A stretch of DNA of 64,000 nucleotides from Dentipellis sp. KUC8613 (GCA_002286715.1 NSJX01000014.1:445086-509085), one strand, 5' to 3'; positions 1 to 11,187 are shown, counted from the stretch's first letter. A program made the numbers and translations. Notes: generated by a model from the sequence alone, not told the origin.

Positions 1-342
1 CCGATGATGTGGATCTCCATGACTTTCCTTTGGATCGTCCTCTCTCCATGGCTCGTGCTCCTGTTCCTTGTACGTCTTCTTCTTTCTCCTTGGTGCTTAT
101 ACTGAGTATGTGCACGTTACTAGTGGGGCCAAGTCAGCCCGAGTGTCCCGCACCTCTTCTCTGCAAGCACGCTGCCATTCACCCTCTCGCTCATCCTCCT
201 CGAACTCCTCATCATGTGGTACTGGGTTGAGCTTCAGCTCGGTGACATCTTGCTCTACGGGAGTGGCGCATCTGTGCTGGCCGCCGTCACTGGCAAGCAG
301 GCATTGGCAGCTGCAGCTCAGCGTAGGATCAAGGGTGCATGA
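1..342 (+). CDS. Ribophorin II / Swp1 (oligosaccharyltransferase subunit), C-terminal part
   Basis: The 3' end of a gene that starts left of the window. Two exons are visible, 1-69 and 124-342, separated by a 54-nt intron (gtacgt...ttactag), with TGA at 340-342. The translated tail is very hydrophobic: one membrane segment around 'TFLWIVLSPWLVLLFL', another around 'LSLILLELLIMWYWVELQL', then 'YGSGASVLAAVTGKQALA' and a basic end. This order (PLLVL-like helix, a YW-V/T-L signature, then G-x-V-T-x-x-x-G-x-x-x-L-A) matches the C-terminal membrane domain of ribophorin II/Swp1, the OST subunit that helps transfer N-glycans in the ER membrane. Family assignment rests on recalled similarity to the family, not on an alignment. 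The N-terminal luminal domain lies outside the window. Confidence 0.75.
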
Positions 343-766
343 TCCAAATATATATATCGATAGAGGAATGTGTGTGTCCGTTTGACGTAGCGTATATTTA
401 TTGCAGCAAAACGACATACGCGGTGGACATCATGTCGACATGTATGGAAAATGTTAGACGATCAGAGCGCAACGCCCTGGCGGATGTAACTGGTAAACAA
501 TCTCATTCGGTACGAGTGAGCGAGCAACCGCGCCACATATAACTATCTTCTGTTAAGGTCTGTAAAGGAGACTACGCCACATGCACAGTTGTCCTTCCAT
601 TGGGAACGCACATATCGGTGCGCGTGACGTCACTCCCGTCCCTGTGTTACAGTGTCTTCAAGAGCATATATGCACCGGCCAGAGCACCACCTTTCCTTGC
701 AAAACTACCGTCTTATCATCCGAGTTCAGCCTTGTTCCGTAGCCATGACAAGGGACATAAAATTCA
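343..766. other. Intergenic stretch
   Basis: Holds the 3' flank of the ribophorin II gene and the downstream flank of the tRNA. I see no coding exon here. On the minus strand just past the tRNA 3' end (plus positions about 761-764) there is a T4 run, which fits a Pol III terminator. Confidence 0.5.
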
Positions 767-871
767 GCCCACCGCGAGACTCGAACTCGCAACATTCAGA
801 TCGTAAGAGGGTTGCCTTTGAAAGGAACAGTCCTAAAAGTCTGACGCTCTGGCCGATTGAGCTAGGCGGGC
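767..871 (-). tRNA. tRNA-Lys (anticodon UUU) with a 32-nt intron
   Basis: On the minus strand a full cloverleaf can be drawn. The acceptor stem is GCCCGCC/GGTGGGC (one G-U pair), the D stem GCTC/GAGC, the anticodon stem TCAGA/TCTGA with loop C-T-TTT-A-A, and the T arm GCGAG-TTCGAGT-CTCGC. The mature molecule is 73 nt. The intron occupies plus positions 802-833 and interrupts the loop one base 3' of the anticodon, the canonical eukaryotic site. Internal Pol III boxes are present (A box in the D arm, B box GTTCGAGTC). A T4 stretch follows the 3' end. CCA is not encoded, as expected for a nuclear tRNA. Confidence 0.93.
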
Positions 872-1008
872 TATATTTTTTCGCCTACTATACTAATCCA
901 TACGCAGGAACAGTGTAATCATCCCCGGCCGTTATAACACATTTTATTGAACGTGCAGTGAGAATTGACCAGATTCGAGATTGAGCTCATGGGGTTATTA
1001 ATACATGG

Positions 1009-1994
1009 TCACAAAATTTTCTGAAGAAAGAACCACCCAATTACAAGGGTACCCATATGTAATACCAATAGTTCTGGTGTAGCAACTGTTGCCGAGCTTA
1101 CGAGTGGTACACCGTTTGCAATTGTATCGTTGAGACACCTGAGGAAAGCAGTGCTGGACTTATTGTATCCGTCGTCGGTGAGTACGACACTGGTCGCACG
1201 GTAATACTGGATAGCTTCTTTCTGTTCTGGGTCCGAAGGACTTGACCCATTGTAAGGGTGAGTGGTGCCGTTCACGAGACCAGCTGAGCTACAGTTCAAT
1301 GAGATGGAGGATAGAAGGGATGAGAGCGTGCTCTCGTCAGCGAGTACATGTAGAGTGGACATTGACCCATCAACGCGGGACTCAAAACTGGCTTGTGCCA
1401 AGGGACCACCTGGCCGACTTGGATTCTCGGGTGTGCCGAACGGTCCGCGAGCATCTTGACTTTCATTCAGGCATCCAACGGTGATGTGTCCAGTAACGTC
1501 CCTCCAAACAACAGGCCAGAAATAGAAGGGTAGGTCGTGATTGAGTTGAGTAGCATTGCATCCGAGGTAACTGCTGTCATAATCGCCACACGGTGTCATC
1601 ACCTTCCAGCAACGTTGAAGTATCAATGTAATTACCTTGGGTCAATCACTTGTTTTCTCGTACCTCCACCGACTGCACTCCCTCCGAAGGGCTGCCCAGC
1701 GGGCACTATGATCACTGGGCCGCCACCGTCTCCATAAGCTGTTGCTGACTTCCCTCCAGGAAGGCCGGGCATAGACACATGTGCACCAGGGCTGCCTGCA
1801 GGGTGGCCTGCAGACTTACCTCCACCATTACCGCTTTTCCCGCCACCGCCACCGCCCCGTGCGTGTCCCCCACCCCCACCTTTTAAGACTTCAGGAATGT
1901 CCCTGCTCAACAGACGATTGTCTTCAGCGGGTGTGGACGTAGACTTGGGAGCGGGCATCGTGGTCGAGAGTGACTGAGTGTGTGGGTACGACAA
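1009..1994 (-). CDS. Gly-rich protein with FWPVVW motif and C-terminal hydrophobic tail
   Basis: Two exons: 1636-1994 and 1009-1573 (62-nt intron, phase 2), giving 307 aa. Residues about 35-120 are Gly/Ser/His-rich low complexity ending in a 'GGGTRKQVIDP' stretch. Next come 'PFYFWPVVW', an 'RPGGPLAQASF' block and a roughly 130-residue domain with several N-x-S/T sites and paired Cys (for example LNCSSAG and LRCLND). The last 20 residues are hydrophobic (around 'LLVLHMGTLVIGWFFLQ') and could be a tail anchor or GPI-type signal. I recognise the layout from predicted membrane-associated proteins of Agaricomycetes, but no biochemical role is known to me. Oddly, no N-terminal signal peptide is visible although the N-glycosylation sites suggest an exported protein, so a short upstream exon may be missing. 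Confidence 0.7.
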
Positions 1995-2868
1995 CTCTGG
2001 CGGCAGGCTTATATAGCTACCAAAACTTCAACACGTACAATCAGAGGAGGTTATCAAAGCACCCTTGATGTGCTTGGGGCATACTGGAGGAGCGAGTGGT
2101 AGTGCCTCCGCCTGCATGTGTCGAGGCGTCGTAAAGTGCTTTGTGCGGCTTCGGAACCCTCGAGCTCTGAAACAGACGCCTATGAAACCGTGAAGAAGAG
2201 ATGCATTTGGCAGTACATGGGCCCATTGTTCATCTTGATGAGGCGTTGTCAAGTCACGATGCTGGCTGGAGGCGTTTGGACAAATGCTCGTAACACTGCA
2301 TGCGGGAGGCCATACGAGCCTACCAGTGTATTATTCCTGAATCGCCGAGGACTCTCGCCTGTGATGCAAGAGCGCTTCTTGTTTTGTGAGTATAGCCACG
2401 CCTCAGCTGCTATCGATGAACCATGGTCCTGACACAAGTACGTACCTGATATTTGCTATTCTTGTTCCCCGTGATGCACCGTCCTGTCTGGGTCGTCGAG
2501 GCAGCACAATACCCAGTGGCCTGCGCACAGCTACAAGAGCGCAGGAACCACCCGACCGGCTCATCTCCAGCACAATGTTGCGCAATCTCTGCCACCGCCA
2601 ACCCAACGATCACACAGGTGCGGGGCGGTGCAGATGCAAGGCGTGAGCGGACTGTAAAGCGACAAGGAGGTAAGTTGCACAATTGATAACCACCCTTTCG
2701 GCGCCGCTGTGTGAAGACAGCGTCAAGCACAGATCCTCAAAGTGGAGACACACGGAACCTTACATTTCAAACCATCAGGGGTGCACGGCATACATTCAAA
2801 GGAAAGCACAGGTAGAGATTGCCCAAACAGTGCGAAAAGATCCTTAAGCTTGCCACCACTGCTCGCAT
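1995..2868. other. Intergenic stretch between two minus-strand genes
   Basis: Several open frames of 60-106 codons overlap each other on both strands with no splice logic or recognisable domain. I see no gene that can be supported. It contains the promoter side of the Gly-rich gene (a 'tatata' at about 2010) and the 3' flank of the F-box gene. Confidence 0.4.
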
Positions 2869-4723
2869 TCAAACCATCAAGAATACTCCTTGTTCCTCAG
2901 CGACCTTCTTCACCTCCTCGCGAAGCTCCGGATCGTGGTCAAAGGCGCCCCACATGGCGATTTCCTCCCAGCCCGTGTTCCTCAAGACTGACAGAAAGTG
3001 TCTCGTAAAGGCTCCGGGTCGGATATTGGACATATGAATGTTGTAGTTGCGAAAATGGATGTTGGGCGGCCGCGGCTTCCTCTCCTTTCGCATGCATACA
3101 AGATCAGTGCACATGTCTTTGTCAAGATTGAGACTTTTCAGCTGGTCCATCCGGCCTATCGCCACGTCAATGGCGTACTCCTCGTCATCGTTCTCTCTTG
3201 AGAAATCGCATCTATCGAAGGATAGACCTTTAAGAGTACCGGCCATCGCGAACAACCATTCCCTTAGGGCAGAATTTGTGATACCTGTGACCCGCGAAAA
3301 TTCCACTTGCTGGAGACTGGGAAGTGAGGAAGACGTGATACGCATGAGCTCAGGGTCAGAAGCACGACCTCCTTGTAAGCGGAGTCGCTCTAGCTGACAG
3401 ATAGGCTCGGGACCATCTCCGTTGCTGAAGAACAAATGATTCAGCAAATATACGGTAATTTCGAGAGGATCGGTGACATACAGATTGATTGAAGTGCTGA
3501 ACCCGTATATTGTCAAGACACGAAGACTTCGCCAATGTGCCATGCAAGCGATGATATCGGCCAGGCTGAGGACATACGTGGACGGCTCCTTCTCCGGATC
3601 GGGAGGCCCTCGGTTGACTATGAACGACGTCACTGCGGCACAGCCGCATAGCGCCTGGATGAACTTGTCCTTCAGCTCGACACAAACATCTTTGATCGTC
3701 AGGTCTTCTACCAGAACCGCCAAGGAAAGGGTATCCACAAGCGCCTGCGACAGCTCCTCGTACGTGTCAATTCCGTCGCGGAAGTGGTACGGCGAGAATC
3801 GTCGGATCGCACGGCCGCGCTCTGGGTTCAGACGCAGCGCGGAAGCCAAGCCAACCAGCTTGGGCGGCGACCTCCCACCGGCGTACTGCGAGAAGTCCTG
3901 GTAGAGCATGATGAACGCGGGAGCCCATTCCCGACAGACGAGTGCAAACGAGAGAAGCGAGGGACGCCAGGGTTCGTTGAGTTCACTCACTAGAGATTGT
4001 AGGAATATGAGGTGGAGGATCTCCGGGGGTGGCTGTCTGAAGGGAGGATGGAGGGCCGGTGGGGGCAGGATGCGTACACCGCGGGCAGTCACGCCGATTG
4101 GGGCAGGGAGTACGCATTCTATTCCTTCCGGATTTGTTGGCTTAAGCCAGCCTCGAAATGAGCAGCTAGCAGAAAGGAACAGCATGACGGACTTAGAAGA
4201 TGGGGAGGACGTGCACATTTGGCTGAAGTCGTACACAGTGCGGTAGGCGTTGTCTTCGATGAGCTGCGAAGAACGCAGATATATGCCCGCAGCAGACCAT
4301 GTCTCGTCGCTTAAATCGACGATCTCGTAGACAACAGTGCATGGCGTGTCGCCTGCGCCCTCTGCTGATCGTGTGTCCTCGGCATCACAAGATACAGCTT
4401 GGTAGGGAAGCCCTGGGTCTACTGCACCAGATTTATGTTGAGTCTTGTCTACTTTGACAGTCTGCATTGTAAGCGATCAGGGTGAAACACGTTTCGCTAC
4501 ATGCAGGTGGACTCACGAGGTCTGCAAGTGCCTCCTCATCCTTCCTGCATAGTATCACGATGCGGAACCCGGAGAAGTATTGTTCAGATCCCCAATCGAA
4601 TTGGGCACAAATACTGAAGCCAGAGTCGTTGTAGTCGGGGATTGGCCCTGTATAGTCGTAGGCATACATCCAGCATCCATCGCGCAATTCGTAGTGTTGA
4701 GGACCGGGATTAGAGGATGACAT
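2869..4723 (-). CDS. F-box-like protein
   Basis: Exons 4517-4723 and 2869-4461 with a 55-nt intron (gtgagt...tgcag, phase 0) give about 599 aa. The start chosen is the ATG at 4723. After a variable N-terminus, an F-box-like helix set appears near residue 200: 'PPEILHLIFLQSLV', then 'LSFALVCREWAPAFIMLYQDF'. The rest is an irregular leucine-rich solenoid ('LRVLTIYGF', 'LERLRLQGG', 'LKGLSFDRCDFS', 'LKSLNLDKDM'), the usual substrate-recognition architecture of the large F-box families in mushrooms. Such proteins are expected to dock on Skp1 in SCF ubiquitin ligases. The F-box itself is the short, diverged 'F-box-like' kind, so Skp1 binding is inferred. The target is unknown. Confidence 0.8.
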
Positions 4724-5719
4724 AGAGTGCGGAAGTGGACGCTATCACTGCGTCCGATCGAAGCTTTGGCTGGGTAGATATATGGGTGGGTTATGTACAG
4801 TGCAGTGCAGCCTGGGAAGAACACCATAGAACGCAATTTAGAACACCGGGATGACTGTGATAGAAAGCGGTGAACGCACCCCAGGCCGTTCCCCCTGCGG
4901 CCTGCGGTACGTACTCCGCCGTGCGTGTTCATTGTAGAGTTCAGATGCCAGGCGGAAGGCACGCGTCGACGAAAGTAAGCTAGAGTTGAAGCGCGTAGAT
5001 GTGGATCGAGCGAAACGTTGTGCATGTCGGACAGTGGAGGACTGTATGCGCTATACTCGGGCGTACATGCAGCGTGTGTAAGAGAAAGGACGGCGCCGTA
5101 GGACACGCGGGGTGGCGCATGCGGCGTCGAATGGGCCTGAGCCAAGCGCGAACGCGAACCATGTGCATTGGCAGTAAATAAAGTTGTACTGTAGTAGTTA
5201 CCTTCCGGCCACCCTCCCTTTCGAAGCTAGCCATATGGGCACGATTTTCACGCACCCTAGAAGATGTAGCCCAATTATGATCAATGTAGAAATTTCTCAA
5301 GACGTTATACGAGTTGCAGTAATTACGTGCTCGGACCCTCTGCTCGTGCGCGCGCCTCGTCTCGTGCACCCTCTCAATCCCCCGCACGCCCTCTGGGTGT
5401 GCCGTGCGCTTGTCCGACAGCGGGATTGCGTATAGTTGACCTCAGTCCCATGGCAACTTGTGTGACAGGGACTGGCTGGTTGCCTGAAGAACTGTTCATC
5501 GCCTTTCACCGATGCTATCATGGGCGCCAAAAGAATGTATGCGCAGCAGACATGTATACATCACTGGGTCAAGATGTTCTCGATCTGTATATGGGGTGAC
5601 CGGTAACGCGTAACGAGTCAGTAAACCAATGTATATAACCAGAAGCTGCACAGCGTACCTGGAAGGCCATAAGAGCCGCCATCCCTTCCTGCAATCTTCA
5701 ATCGCCCTCCATCGTATTC
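4724..5719. other. Divergent promoter region
   Basis: About 1 kb between two divergently transcribed genes (F-box to the left, cullin-like to the right). Open frames here are overlapping shadows without splice structure. The only element I would mark is the TATA-like box listed separately. Confidence 0.45.
5632..5638 (+). promoter_or_regulatory. TATA-like element
   Basis: A 'tatataa' stretch lies about 82 bp upstream of the ATG of the cullin-like gene, a plausible core-promoter spacing for a fungal gene with a short leader. The call rests on sequence and position only. Confidence 0.35.
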
Positions 5720-6643
5720 ATGTCTCGTCCACCTCCACTACACAACCCCGCGACTGACCTTGCGTCCATCTCTGCCTCACTGCCGGCCCTTTGGGGCTAC
5801 ATCGAACCCGCTCTTGATCACATCTTCCGCTCGCCATCGAACGACATGGCTAAAGCACCCAAGATCGATGCCTCTTATTATATGTGGATCGCCGCAGCCT
5901 TGTTCAATTACATGAAGCCCTCGAAGGGTGACGCACGTTCATCTGCTGACCTGTACGCGCGCCTGGACGCATATTTCGCCGGTGTAGCACAGGAGCTTTT
6001 GTTGGGAGTGCCGCAGGACCGAGATCCAAACACGCTCGTGCAATACCTCGTGCCGACATACACACGCTACGCGGCAGGAGCAGTGGTGGCGAACCGAATG
6101 CTGAATAACCTGAATAGACACTTCGTGAAGCGCGAGATAGACGAGGGCCGTGGATGGCTCCCTCTGACAAGTACACACGAGCCGGGCTTGAGCGAACTCA
6201 GTGGAAGTCGGAGGACACGGGAGAGGCATTTATCGGAGCTGAGGAAGTGGGGGTGGGAGGAGGGCGAGCCGGAGGAGGTGTTAATGCAGGCACAGGCAAG
6301 CGGAGAGGCGGCAAGCGAACAGAAGCGCATCGTGTGGATCGCATCTCTTGCGCATAGGCGATTCAGGACCGAATTCTTGGAGCCGTTGCTAGCAGCACCA
6401 AGAAGCGGTACAGTGACAATATCGGAGGGCGCAAACAGGTCGCCTAGGCCAAAGAGCAGGATGGAAAGAGCGGCGGAGGAGCTCACGAAGTCGACGAGCA
6501 GCATTCCGGAGGTTGCTACACAGTTGGCCAAGGATATGACTCACATGCTGAAGAGGTGTGGTGTCCAGCCCGATCATCCCGTACGCAAACAGTTAGACAG
6601 CTATATCGACTCAGTGGCGTCTTTCGAACCAACGGAAACCTAA
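5720..6643 (+). CDS. Stand-alone cullin N-terminal repeat protein
   Basis: A single exon of 307 aa. Residues about 50-145 read like cullin repeat 1: 'YYMWIAAALFNYMKPSKG', 'LYARLDAYFAGVAQELL', 'LVPTYTRYAAGAVVANRMLNNL', and the hallmark 'NRHFVKREIDEGRG', which parallels NRHWVRRE-x-DEG in cullin-1. About 190 more residues continue the helical pattern (for example 'AHRRFRTEFLEPLL'). The protein then stops, far short of a full cullin of about 750 aa, with no cullin homology domain, no RBX1 site and no neddylation site. It could bind an adaptor such as Skp1 without recruiting E2, acting as a decoy or scaffold; that is inference. It is clearly translated from one uninterrupted frame and not an obvious fresh truncation. 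Confidence 0.75.
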   Translation: MSRPPPLHNPATDLASISASLPALWGYIEPALDHIFRSPSNDMAKAPKIDASYYMWIAAALFNYMKPSKGDARSSADLYARLDAYFAGVAQELLLGVPQDRDPNTLVQYLVPTYTRYAAGAVVANRMLNNLNRHFVKREIDEGRGWLPLTSTHEPGLSELSGSRRTRERHLSELRKWGWEEGEPEEVLMQAQASGEAASEQKRIVWIASLAHRRFRTEFLEPLLAAPRSGTVTISEGANRSPRPKSRMERAAEELTKSTSSIPEVATQLAKDMTHMLKRCGVQPDHPVRKQLDSYIDSVASFEPTET

Positions 6644-7512
6644 CATATGACCTCAATTATCAGTGCTCATCAGGCCACTGTGAGACATATTGTTGGTACA
6701 CACAATTACCTATACAATGCTCTCGAACGCTGTTGTTACTCTTGCTTCTCGGGTAGAAACAGATACTCTTTCCGTATCAGCGTGTCGAAACCCTGGGGCT
6801 AGCACTCGTATTCGCCTGCGCAACAGACAGTATCAATGTACTTCAGCTCATCTGATTTCACGGTACATGGCTGATCACTTACTTCTGTTCAATATATCCC
6901 CGCCGCGGTGATTACAGCCTGAGGCGCGCCCTGCACCAATCCGCTGCCCCGAATAGGGTATTCTCCAGGCATAATACATGTGATCACTGCGTGCCCTAAA
7001 AAGATTACCAATGTCAGTGCAGAGTACGCTCAAGGACGGCACGAGAAAGGCTTCGAAACGATGAAGAGTCGGATGAGCTCCTCCAGTACCACCTCGTTAC
7101 GGCACTGGTGTTCGGGGTCCGCATCTCCTCCAATCCTCCCTCAGTGGAGCCCTTCATGCCGGTAACATATACAAGCCTTCGCTGCATGGTCTGCTGCAAA
7201 CGTCATCAATCACACGTTACAGCGTCGCTTTAGAAAGACTTCAGCGGTGCATCCGTGAACATAAGGGGCGCTTGGATGTACTTGAAGGGAAAGATACAAA
7301 CCACAGTGGTGACATCACCCCAGCGGATGAGCGCATCCCACCGTCATGGTCTCCTCCTCCTCCACCGCACAACCCTGCATTCGGTATTCCGCTGCAGCAT
7401 ATATACCTGCTCTCCATAACCCCTGTCTGGACACGAACATCCAACACCTACCTCTATCCCGACTGTCTTCACGAGATATCTTGAACCATCTTTCATCTTC
7501 TTTGCAACCGAC
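6644..7512. other. Intergenic stretch
   Basis: No supportable gene. Short open frames on the minus strand at 7014-7634 lack splice support and mirror the plus strand. It contains the 3' flank of the cullin-like gene and the promoter of the next gene. Confidence 0.4.
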
Positions 7513-8813
7513 ATGTCAAGCATTAACCCAGGAACTGAACATCCGTCGAAAGGAGGCAGCGTAGGAACATCCTTCGGGGATAAAATTAAGTATGTACTCT
7601 GACTTCGCATCGAGTTTACCGGAAGACTTACCACCTATCCAATAGAGGAGCAGCGAATGTCGTCCATGGTACGTTCCATATGAGTTCATATACGTGGTCG
7701 AAGACGATAAATTAACTTCTCGCTGTAACTTCAGGGGTTGGCGAATCCCTCCGGTACAATGCCATGGACGCGTTGGATTCCGCAACCGGCACCAGCGGCC
7801 GCCACGACCGTGCCGCCGAACATGCTCGGGGTCGCGAGGAGGTCGAACGCGGCGTCGGACAGATGAGCGGGCGTCCCGTGGGAGGGCAGAACGCTGGCGT
7901 CGGGAACGAGCAGCAACTCGGCACCAGCGCACCCACGGGCGCAGGCGGCCATAGTGCTGGACACACGCAGAACACCCAGCTCGACGCGAACAAGAACCGA
8001 CCCGTGCCGGAGGTGCCTGGTCAAACGGGCGGTGGGGCTACAGCAGCAGTGGGGGGCAGCGGGGCTACAGCGGCCACAACAGGCGCAGGAGGAGAGTATG
8101 GGAGGACGGGCCAGCCGCAAGGTCAAGAGCAGCAAGTTCATCGTGACGTGCCCGGCATTCCTGTTGGCGATAGGCACCAAGAGACCGCAGTCAGCCCGAG
8201 ACGGGCGGACGCTCAGGGCGCTCCATCCACCCAGCCAGGACGAGGCGTCATCGGTGGCGCGCCGACAGCAGCAGCAACTGCAGTCGGAGAACACGCCAGG
8301 ACCAACCAGGCCACAGGTCAAGAGCAGCAATCCCACCACGATATTCCTGGCATTCCAAGCGGGAACGGTCAGCAGGCGGGACAGCATGCAGAGGGAGGGG
8401 GCTTTGGAAGCCAAGGCGGACAGAGTCTCCCTCCGCCTAGCCATCCCAGCCGTGGCGAAGGCGGATCGACAACGGCGACTGGCGGCGGTAGGGGTTACGG
8501 AAAGACACAGGGGACACCTGATCAACAGGGACAATACGCCGACGACGTAGCTGGAGCTCCCGACCAGAGCCAGGGTATCCGCGGCAGCATCTATGGTGAC
8601 CCTCACCAGAAGCAGACGGCGGATACATCGGGCGCATTGGGTTTTGACCACGGCCATCACATTCCTGGTGTCCCTGTCGCAGCCCATGACCAAGGGCATG
8701 GACAAGGGCTGACCGCTTCGGCTGGTAGCCACACCAATGGACATCCGGGCGAGGAGAACGCGAATGCACCGAAGGAAGAGGAGAGGCATATTCCCGGTGT
8801 CCCAGTGCAGTGA
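7513..8813 (+). CDS. Disordered protein with repeated IPG(V/I)P motifs
   Basis: Three exons: 7513-7589, a 23-nt micro-exon 7646-7668, and 7735-8813. Introns are 56 and 66 nt, phases 2 and 1. The product is 392 aa. The short N-terminus crosses both junctions as 'KGAANVVHGVGESLRYNAMD', a block I associate with a group of stress-type or CsbD-like basidiomycete proteins. The remainder is Gly/Gln/Ala-rich and predicted disordered, with a degenerate motif recurring: 'RPVPEVPG', 'HRDVPGIPVG', 'HHDIPGIPSG', 'HHIPGVPVA' and the C-terminal 'RHIPGVPVQ'. Each is preceded by His or Arg and spaced irregularly. No membrane segment or enzyme motif is visible. Function unknown; the repeated motif might be a short linear binding motif. 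Confidence 0.75.
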
Positions 8814-9129
8814 AGAGATGCGCGAGGGTTATCAGTGGGATGCATCGTCTTCGATTTCCGAATACAAATTTGAAGCATTAGTATCTGCTAACATAGGATC
8901 GGTCGATAATTGCTTACTGCAGTTTCCATTCTTCGTGAACGTCTGTAGCCGTTGAGAATATGTACTGGATGGGTCGTTTCGATGCACAAGTAGTTGTTGG
9001 AATTGAAATAGCTGCGAGTGCAATGAGGTGGTGGTGGTCAAAGTGCAAGAGAACCGCTAGGCTAGTCGAGCTCAGACGCGGCAAGAGCCTCGAGGCGCGC
9101 GCCCAGCATTCTCCTTCCTTCTTGCTGGC
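8814..9129. other. Short intergenic stretch
   Basis: 3' flank of the IPGVP-motif gene and promoter of the Sec20 gene, both on the plus strand. Nothing else is seen. Confidence 0.5.
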
Positions 9130-10514
9130 ATGCCGCCAATTCCTCCAACGTTCGACCCCTCGGCCCTTGCCTCTATTGCTGCTATCGAAAGACGACAACA
9201 TGACCTTTCTGAATTCCAGATTCCTCGGCTGCGAACCTGCAAGGACTCGCTAACGGTACAGCAGCAGTACGCTGCTGAACTACGAGATGACTTGGATGCC
9301 TTAGCGCAAGCTGTCGAGGTGTGTGAGCAGACGTACCCTAGCGCAGGCATGAAGGATGGGTGCTGATGGGGTGTTAGTAGGCTCTAGAGGAATCTATTGA
9401 AGATCAGCATGGCGAGAAGGCTAGGAGAGACTTGAGAGGGATTGTGGAGGGCTTTAAGGCTACTTTGACGGGGTATGTACTACGGCGTGTTTATATGATA
9501 CCTCTGACGTTTCTACGTGGTGCCTAATAGTTTACGGAAGGAATTTCGGTCTGCATTGCTGACATCGAAGCGTGCTATCGACACCAATAATGCCTCTAAG
9601 CGAGAGGAGTTGCTGCGTTCGTCCGTCATGAGGGAGAAGCAGACGTCCAGCGAGAAGACTGCGTGCGTTTTCAGCTCTTCAATACACCTCATATTGACTC
9701 TAATGCTAAAATCTGCACTAGGGAGGATGCGCTCGCGAAAACTAACAATGATATTACCGACGCACTTCGACGCACAATGGGCGTTATGCAAGGCGAACTC
9801 GAGCGTTCTGTTCTCTCCGTTCAAATGCTAGGTATATCTCCTCCACGTCTTCCTGTCCTTCACTGTCTCACCATTTTCTGTGGCCTTGCAGAATCATCCA
9901 CTGCGACTCTGACATCCACGACCGCAACACACGACATGCTCACCGGGCTCCTGGGCACCTCGAAGCAACTCATCACCGCTCTCGAGAAATCCGACTGGCT
10001 CGATCGCTTGCTCATCCTCGCCGCTCTCGCATTCTTCTTCGTCGTTGTTCTTTTCATCCTAAAGCAGCGCATCGTCGACCGCGGCGTGCGCATTGCCTTT
10101 TGGTGGACACGATTCGTGCCAGGTCTGGGTGGCGGGTCGGGCAAGGGGATTTCGGGCGCGTTGACCAAGTTGGAGGAGGGCCTCAGAACGACGAGTCCAA
10201 GCGATGCGGCGGCGGTTGTCTCGAGCGCGGTCACGGCTGCTGCGAGCGTAGCGTCTTCGGCCCTGCCGAAGAGCGGGTCGGCGGTGATGCTGGATGGGAC
10301 GGTTTTATCCGGCAGTCCGTCTGGCAGTCTTTCGGGCTCGCTGGAGCAGTTACTGCAGGACATCACATATTCTCCATCTGACGCAAGCGCGGCGTCCACA
10401 CCCACACCCACGCTGGCAGGCTCAGACTTGGATTCGGATGGAGAAGCGTCGACGTCGGGGGATTCTAATTCGCGGCCGACAGCGGTCCCAGGAGTATCGC
10501 ATGACGAGCTATGA
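9130..10514 (+). CDS. SEC20: Sec20-type SNARE (Golgi-to-ER retrograde transport)
   Basis: Five exons: 9130-9318, 9381-9472, 9531-9662, 9722-9831 and 9892-10514, with all introns 58-62 nt. The product is 381 aa. The N-terminal half is coiled-coil. The Sec20 SNARE segment runs 'DALRRTMGVMQGELERSV...STATLTSTTATHD' and leads to 'LLGTSKQLITALEKSDWLDR', then a strong membrane anchor 'LLILAALAFFFVVVLFIL' and 'KQRIVDRG'. A Ser/Gly/Ala-rich luminal tail ends in HDEL, the ER-retrieval signal also found at the end of yeast Sec20. Together this gives a confident call: a Q-SNARE of the ER that accepts COPI vesicles with Use1, Ufe1 and Sec22. The luminal tail (about 150 residues) is long and low-complexity. 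Confidence 0.9.
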
Positions 10515-11187
10515 TAGTTGGTGGTTGGCGGGCTCTGGGATATTTCCCTTTATCTAGGGCGTTCTTGACAATGAGATGTTTATGGTGCGAACACTCCCGA
10601 ATTCGCAGGCTGTGGTTCAAATGCGACCGTGATTGAGAGCATACGGTCGAGTCCCGCTGCAATCCTAGGTCCCATTGAATGGTGCGCATTCTACTACAAG
10701 GACCTAGTACGTTCAGCGTTCTGAGATCTTTGCGGTTGAATCATGTGCTGAAAAGCTACGTTGTGAAGTAGTTTTGCTTCGATATGCTTGTCAGGCTCAA
10801 CGCACCCATAATACGTCATCGATCACGTAGCCAAGTCTTCGGGGAGAAGCTCCCAACTCGTTGACCACCTTATCTGTCTCTTCTGGAACGTATGCACAAA
10901 GGTGCACGTTGGGCCTACGCGACTGCTCAGGCTCTGTTGGACACATGAATCAATAATACTCGTATATATGAAGGCACTCTGTCGACACTCAAGGGGCCGC
11001 CAGCTAAGGTATTGAGGTCCATTGCGACTGCCTCTCAGCCACCAAGACACGATTTTCTTTACTTACACAGACCTATCGACGGCGTGTTTCACGAACACGC
11101 CACCGCAACGCGTCCTAACGGGCTAACGAGGCTAGTGCGTAAGCTGGCCTTAGCAATATCGATTCTCACGCACAGACCTCGCCGGGT
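10515..11187. other. Intergenic stretch up to the LINE insertion
   Basis: 3' flank of SEC20 and DNA left of a retrotransposon insertion. Open frames on the minus strand from 11089 cross the insertion point and are therefore not a native gene. I see no supportable feature. Confidence 0.45.

Noticed and set aside
7731..8789. 352-codon open frame on the minus strand
   Set aside because: It is the antisense shadow of the GC-rich IPGVP-motif gene, which has coherent splicing and a repeated motif on the plus strand.
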